Shown here piece after piece: positions 61,685-64,000 of a DNA stretch of 64,000 bases (positions within the stretch are counted from its first letter, which is position 1; every line of letters starts with the position of its first letter). The DNA comes from Cupriavidus agavae (GTDB lineage Bacteria > Pseudomonadota > Gammaproteobacteria > Burkholderiales > Burkholderiaceae). Location: contig NZ_SGXM01000004.1 of assembly GCF_004217045.1 (NCBI RefSeq), forward strand, positions 62,001 to 126,000, read 5' to 3'. The translations under genes were made by a program, and so were the position numbers. The notes below the pieces were generated by a model. It worked only from the letters and a program-made list of their open reading frames with translations. It was not told where the DNA came from and made no database searches.

Positions 61685-62380
61685 TTATGCTGACATCGCC
61701 ACTTTTTCGATCTCACGTTGTCCGTGCGGCGTGACCCTCAGCGCGCGTGAGGTGGACGTAGGCTCCATCCACCCGCGTGTCAGCATGGCGTCGAGCAGCG
61801 CCGCCCCGAGCGCGCCGCCCAGATGCGGCTTGCGCTCGCTCCAGTCCGGGCAAGTGCACGCAAACTGCCGCCGCTTGCGCCGCGCCGCGTCGAGGTCGAT
61901 GCCAAGCTGTGCCATCGCCTGCGCGCCATCGGGCGTCAGGTCCACGTGCGAACCGGCCACGGCAAACCACCCCGCCTGCGACATTCGTTCGAAAAGCCCC
62001 ACGGCAAGTTCCCCGGCCAGATGGTCGTAACAGGTGCGCGCCTGCCGCAGAGCGGGCGGCGCGGTGCGCGACACCGGCACAGCCCGCATCCGCGGCGGCT
62101 GGCTGGCCAGCGACGCCGTGGCCAGCGCCTCGATCGCCACCCCGATCTCCGGCGCGGCCAGCCGGTAGTACCGGTTACGCCCGCGAGTCTCCACCGCCAG
62201 CAGACCCCCCTCCGACAACCGCGCCAGATGGCCACTCGTGGACGACGCCGACAGCCCGGCAATCAGCGCCAACTCCCCCGCCGGCCGCGCACTGCCATCC
62301 ATCAAGGCCCACAACATGGCCGCCCGACCGGGGTCGGAAAGCAGTCCGGCTAGTTGGCTGATGCCTGGCGCGAATTCCAT
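61685..62380 (-). CDS. ArsR-family transcription regulator
   Basis: The 231-aa protein has a winged helix-turn-helix (about residues 5-78), with the recognition helix SSTSGHLARLSEGGLLAVE, as in ArsR-type repressors. The C-terminal part (about 110-225) is larger than in typical 100-aa ArsR proteins and holds Cys residues at ARTCYDHLAG and FACTCPDW. The latter pair may bind metal or sense redox state; this is an inference. The acidic protein follows on the same strand 38 bases later, so both may be co-transcribed. No strong ribosome site is seen. Confidence 0.88.
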   Translation of the reverse strand: MEFAPGISQLAGLLSDPGRAAMLWALMDGSARPAGELALIAGLSASSTSGHLARLSEGGLLAVETRGRNRYYRLAAPEIGVAIEALATASLASQPPRMRAVPVSRTAPPALRQARTCYDHLAGELAVGLFERMSQAGWFAVAGSHVDLTPDGAQAMAQLGIDLDAARRKRRQFACTCPDWSERKPHLGGALGAALLDAMLTRGWMEPTSTSRALRVTPHGQREIEKVAMSA

Positions 62381-62456
62381 GGTTCATTGGAGGGTGAAGT
62401 GTGGGAGGAGTATAGACCGGGCGGCGGCGGGGGTGACACCCGAACGCCGCGCCAAA

Positions 62457-62486
62457 GTGGAACCGCCCTCAAAGGGGCGGTTCCAC
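62457..62486. terminator. Terminator hairpin of the manganese catalase gene
   Basis: GTGGAACCGCCC (62457-62468) pairs perfectly with GGGCGGTTCCAC (62475-62486), with a 6-base loop. On the minus strand a short TTT follows. It lies 27 bases after the catalase stop. Confidence 0.7.
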
Positions 62487-62512
62487 CGTGGCGAAGATAG
62501 ACTGCAGTCTGT

Positions 62513-63421
62513 TCACGCCTTGTCGGCAACCGGTGTGCCCACCCCGTCCGGATCGTTTTCGGCGCTGCCCAGGTCGACGCCGGTCACGGGATCACTCTCG
62601 ACATCGGATTGCCCGCGCAATGCGAAGGCCTCGACGGTTTCTTCCTGCTCGGCGGGCAACGTCACGGTGGCGGTGCCGTCCCCACCGTCAACAGCGGGGG
62701 GCGGATCTTCAACGAAAGCGAACGTGGTGTCGGCATTCCAGGGCCCGCGCAATGCCTCCTCGCCCTGCGACATCTTGAAGTACACGCTTGCAAATTTGGG
62801 ATCCACCGGTGCCTTTCCGGGAGGGAAGTTGGGGTTGATGGAGTACAGCGCCTTCTCGAACGACTTCTGGTGCGACACCTCGCGCGTCATCAGGAAGCCC
62901 AGGGCCTCGCGCACGTCCGGATCATCTGTCACGTTCATCAGGCGCTCGTAGACGATCTTGGCGCGCGCCTCGGCCGCGATGTTGGAGCGCAGATCGGCAG
63001 TCGGCTCGCCGATGGAATCGACATAGGCCGCCGTCCACGGTACGCCAGCGGAGTTCACGAGTGCCGGACCGCCTCCGTACAGGATCTGCGTCACGTGGCT
63101 GTCGTTCCCGGCGCCCTGCAGCGAACGATAGAGATCCGCTTCTGCCTGGACGCCCTCGGCCAGGTCGCCCTTGGCGCCGCGATTGAGCATGGCGATCAAT
63201 GACCCGATCACTTCAAGGTGGCTGAGTTCTTCCGTGGCGATGTCGAGCAGCATGTCCTTGCGGCCGGGATCTTCCTCCGCGATTGCCTGAGTGAAGTATC
63301 GGCACGCTGCCGCAAGCTCGCCTTGCGGTCCACCAAATTGTTCGAGCAGCAGGTTGGCGAGACCTGGATTCGGCGCAGCCACCCGCACCGTGTATTGCAG
63401 ACGCTTGTTGTGGACGAACAT
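62513..63421 (-). CDS. Manganese (non-heme) catalase
   Basis: The 302-aa protein belongs to the ferritin-like manganese catalase family. It dismutates hydrogen peroxide with a di-manganese centre. The four-helix core shows the metal ligands: Glu in GGPQGELAAACRYF (near residue 35), EELSHLEV (Glu and His near 70), EARAKIVYERL and the His in REVSHQKSF (near 183). The C-terminal 40 residues are acidic and probably disordered. GGAGG lies eight bases before the ATG. A hairpin (63452-63467) sits in the leader. The gene is distinct in fold from the heme catalase at 17752. The neighbouring membrane protein gene is divergent. Confidence 0.95.
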   Translation of the reverse strand: MFVHNKRLQYTVRVAAPNPGLANLLLEQFGGPQGELAAACRYFTQAIAEEDPGRKDMLLDIATEELSHLEVIGSLIAMLNRGAKGDLAEGVQAEADLYRSLQGAGNDSHVTQILYGGGPALVNSAGVPWTAAYVDSIGEPTADLRSNIAAEARAKIVYERLMNVTDDPDVREALGFLMTREVSHQKSFEKALYSINPNFPPGKAPVDPKFASVYFKMSQGEEALRGPWNADTTFAFVEDPPPAVDGGDGTATVTLPAEQEETVEAFALRGQSDVESDPVTGVDLGSAENDPDGVGTPVADKA

Positions 63422-63451
63422 GACTTACCCTCCGGAAATTGGATAGTGGAT

Positions 63452-63467
63452 ATGTCCTTGGGGACAT
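63452..63467. promoter_or_regulatory. Inverted repeat in the leader of manganese catalase
   Basis: ATGTCC (63452-63457) and GGACAT (63462-63467) pair around TTGG, about 30 bases before the catalase start. It could be an operator or 5'-UTR hairpin. The 270-base divergent gap must also serve the FUSC-like gene. No other feature is seen. Confidence 0.35.
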
Positions 63468-63694
63468 CGGCGGGGTTTGCAATCGCCATGCCACGTGATG
63501 CGAACAGGAGCGTCGCGCGGTGCACGCCTGCCATAGGCGCGGGAACGCAGCAAAGCTGCAAAGCCTCCTCGCGCGAATTGCAAATGCGCGGCCAGGGCCA
63601 GCCGGTGTTCACGCGTTCCGCTCGCGCCGGGACGGGGATGACAACGTCGCCAGATGCACTAGGCTTCAATCCACTCACCGAAGTGGAGCGTGCC

Positions 63695-64000
63695 ATGCGC
63701 CTGATGGGCAAGCTGGTATCCCTGGTCAACCGGCGGGCGCTGCGGGCCGAAGGGCATGTGTTCGCGGTCACGCCGGAGCGCATTGCCATTGCCGAAGGCC
63801 TTCAGGCGCTGGTGGCGATGGCGCCGATGCTGTGCGCGGCCGTGCTGCTGGGCCGCCCCGAGATGGCGTTCGGTGCCGTGGCGGCCTTCTGGACATGCCT
63901 GTCCGATCCACAGGGTCCGACAGCCGGTCGCCTCAGGGCGATGGGCCTGTTCATCGCACTCGGCGTGGTCGTCCTGCCGATCGCCGCGTATGCCGCGCAT
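63695..64000 (+). CDS. FUSC-like inner-membrane protein, N-terminal part (3' end outside window)
   Basis: The first 102 residues are visible. They start MRLMGKLVSLVNRRAL, then a first hydrophobic segment (about 35-58), then GRPEMAFGAVAAFWTCLSDP, which resembles the start of FUSC (fusaric-acid resistance) family exporters, and another hydrophobic helix begins (about 82-100). The family name is tentative. ATG 63695 has GGAG six bases upstream; a second in-frame ATG at 63638 would add 19 residues with a poorer ribosome site. The gene continues beyond the window. Confidence 0.65.
   Translation, partial: MRLMGKLVSLVNRRALRAEGHVFAVTPERIAIAEGLQALVAMAPMLCAAVLLGRPEMAFGAVAAFWTCLSDPQGPTAGRLRAMGLFIALGVVVLPIAAYAAH

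Overview
The window looks like a chromosomal segment of a GC-rich betaproteobacterium of the Burkholderiaceae, most like Cupriavidus or Ralstonia. The evidence is the codon use, the quinol-oxidase cluster with a His-rich CyoD, several c-di-GMP proteins, a catalase/ankyrin pair, a contact-dependent-inhibition-type locus in the Burkholderia gene order (A, then small genes, then B), and DUF2917 beside a LysR gene. The genus is an inference from general family knowledge; no search was run. I see no insertion sequence, prophage, CRISPR array or replication origin. The first gene (MFS) and the last (FUSC-like) are cut by the window edges.

Layout. 1-4 kb: MFS fragment, an orphan lipoprotein, and a chemoreceptor with a sigma-28-like promoter. 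4-8.3 kb: cyoABCD on the minus strand, divergent from an MHS-type transporter. 9.8-13 kb: a translationally coupled pair, a PAS-GGDEF-EAL protein then an HDOD-GAF protein. 13.3-14.6 kb: an Ile-rich leader peptide, a complete attenuator, and a short threonine dehydratase that lacks its regulatory domain. 14.6-17.1 kb: a transporter and an SDR. 17.2-19.2 kb: heme catalase followed by an ankyrin protein. 19.5-27.5 kb: diguanylate cyclase, a 1255-aa autotransporter, a small unknown gene, an alpha/beta hydrolase, a MipA/OmpV porin-like protein and a K+-channel-like protein with an altered filter. 27.7-32 kb: a 1429-aa hybrid kinase with two kinase cores and three receivers.

32.2-43.5 kb is a two-partner secretion / contact-dependent inhibition locus: a 2651-aa exoprotein, an AT-richer toxin/immunity zone with three small genes and a displaced 90-bp copy of the exoprotein gene, then the outer-membrane TpsB. 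43.6-44.2 kb holds a 33-aa membrane peptide gene and a secreted DGAR-repeat protein. 44.6-49.7 kb is a tripartite efflux operon (HlyD, DHA2 pump, NodT) divergent from a TetR gene, with an operator inside the promoter. 49.8-58.6 kb: DUF1254 protein, phospholipase D family lipoprotein, DUF2917, LysR, MFS, a lipoprotein and a 7TM diguanylate cyclase. 58.7-59.0 kb: tRNA-Leu(CAG) with its 3' end and terminator duplicated. 59-64 kb: cytochrome b561 with PepSY, LysR, an acidic unknown, ArsR, manganese catalase and the FUSC fragment.

The most informative new observations are: (i) the four-segment attenuator with an Ile-rich leader in front of an ilvA that lacks its allosteric domain; (ii) the CDI toxin/immunity zone with a recombination scar; (iii) the DGAR-repeat protein with paired 19-bp operator-like sites nearby; and (iv) the tRNA-Leu 3' duplication. 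Three dispersed palindromes containing GGGAGAGGGGAGCAA (or a one-base variant) sit at convergent gene ends.
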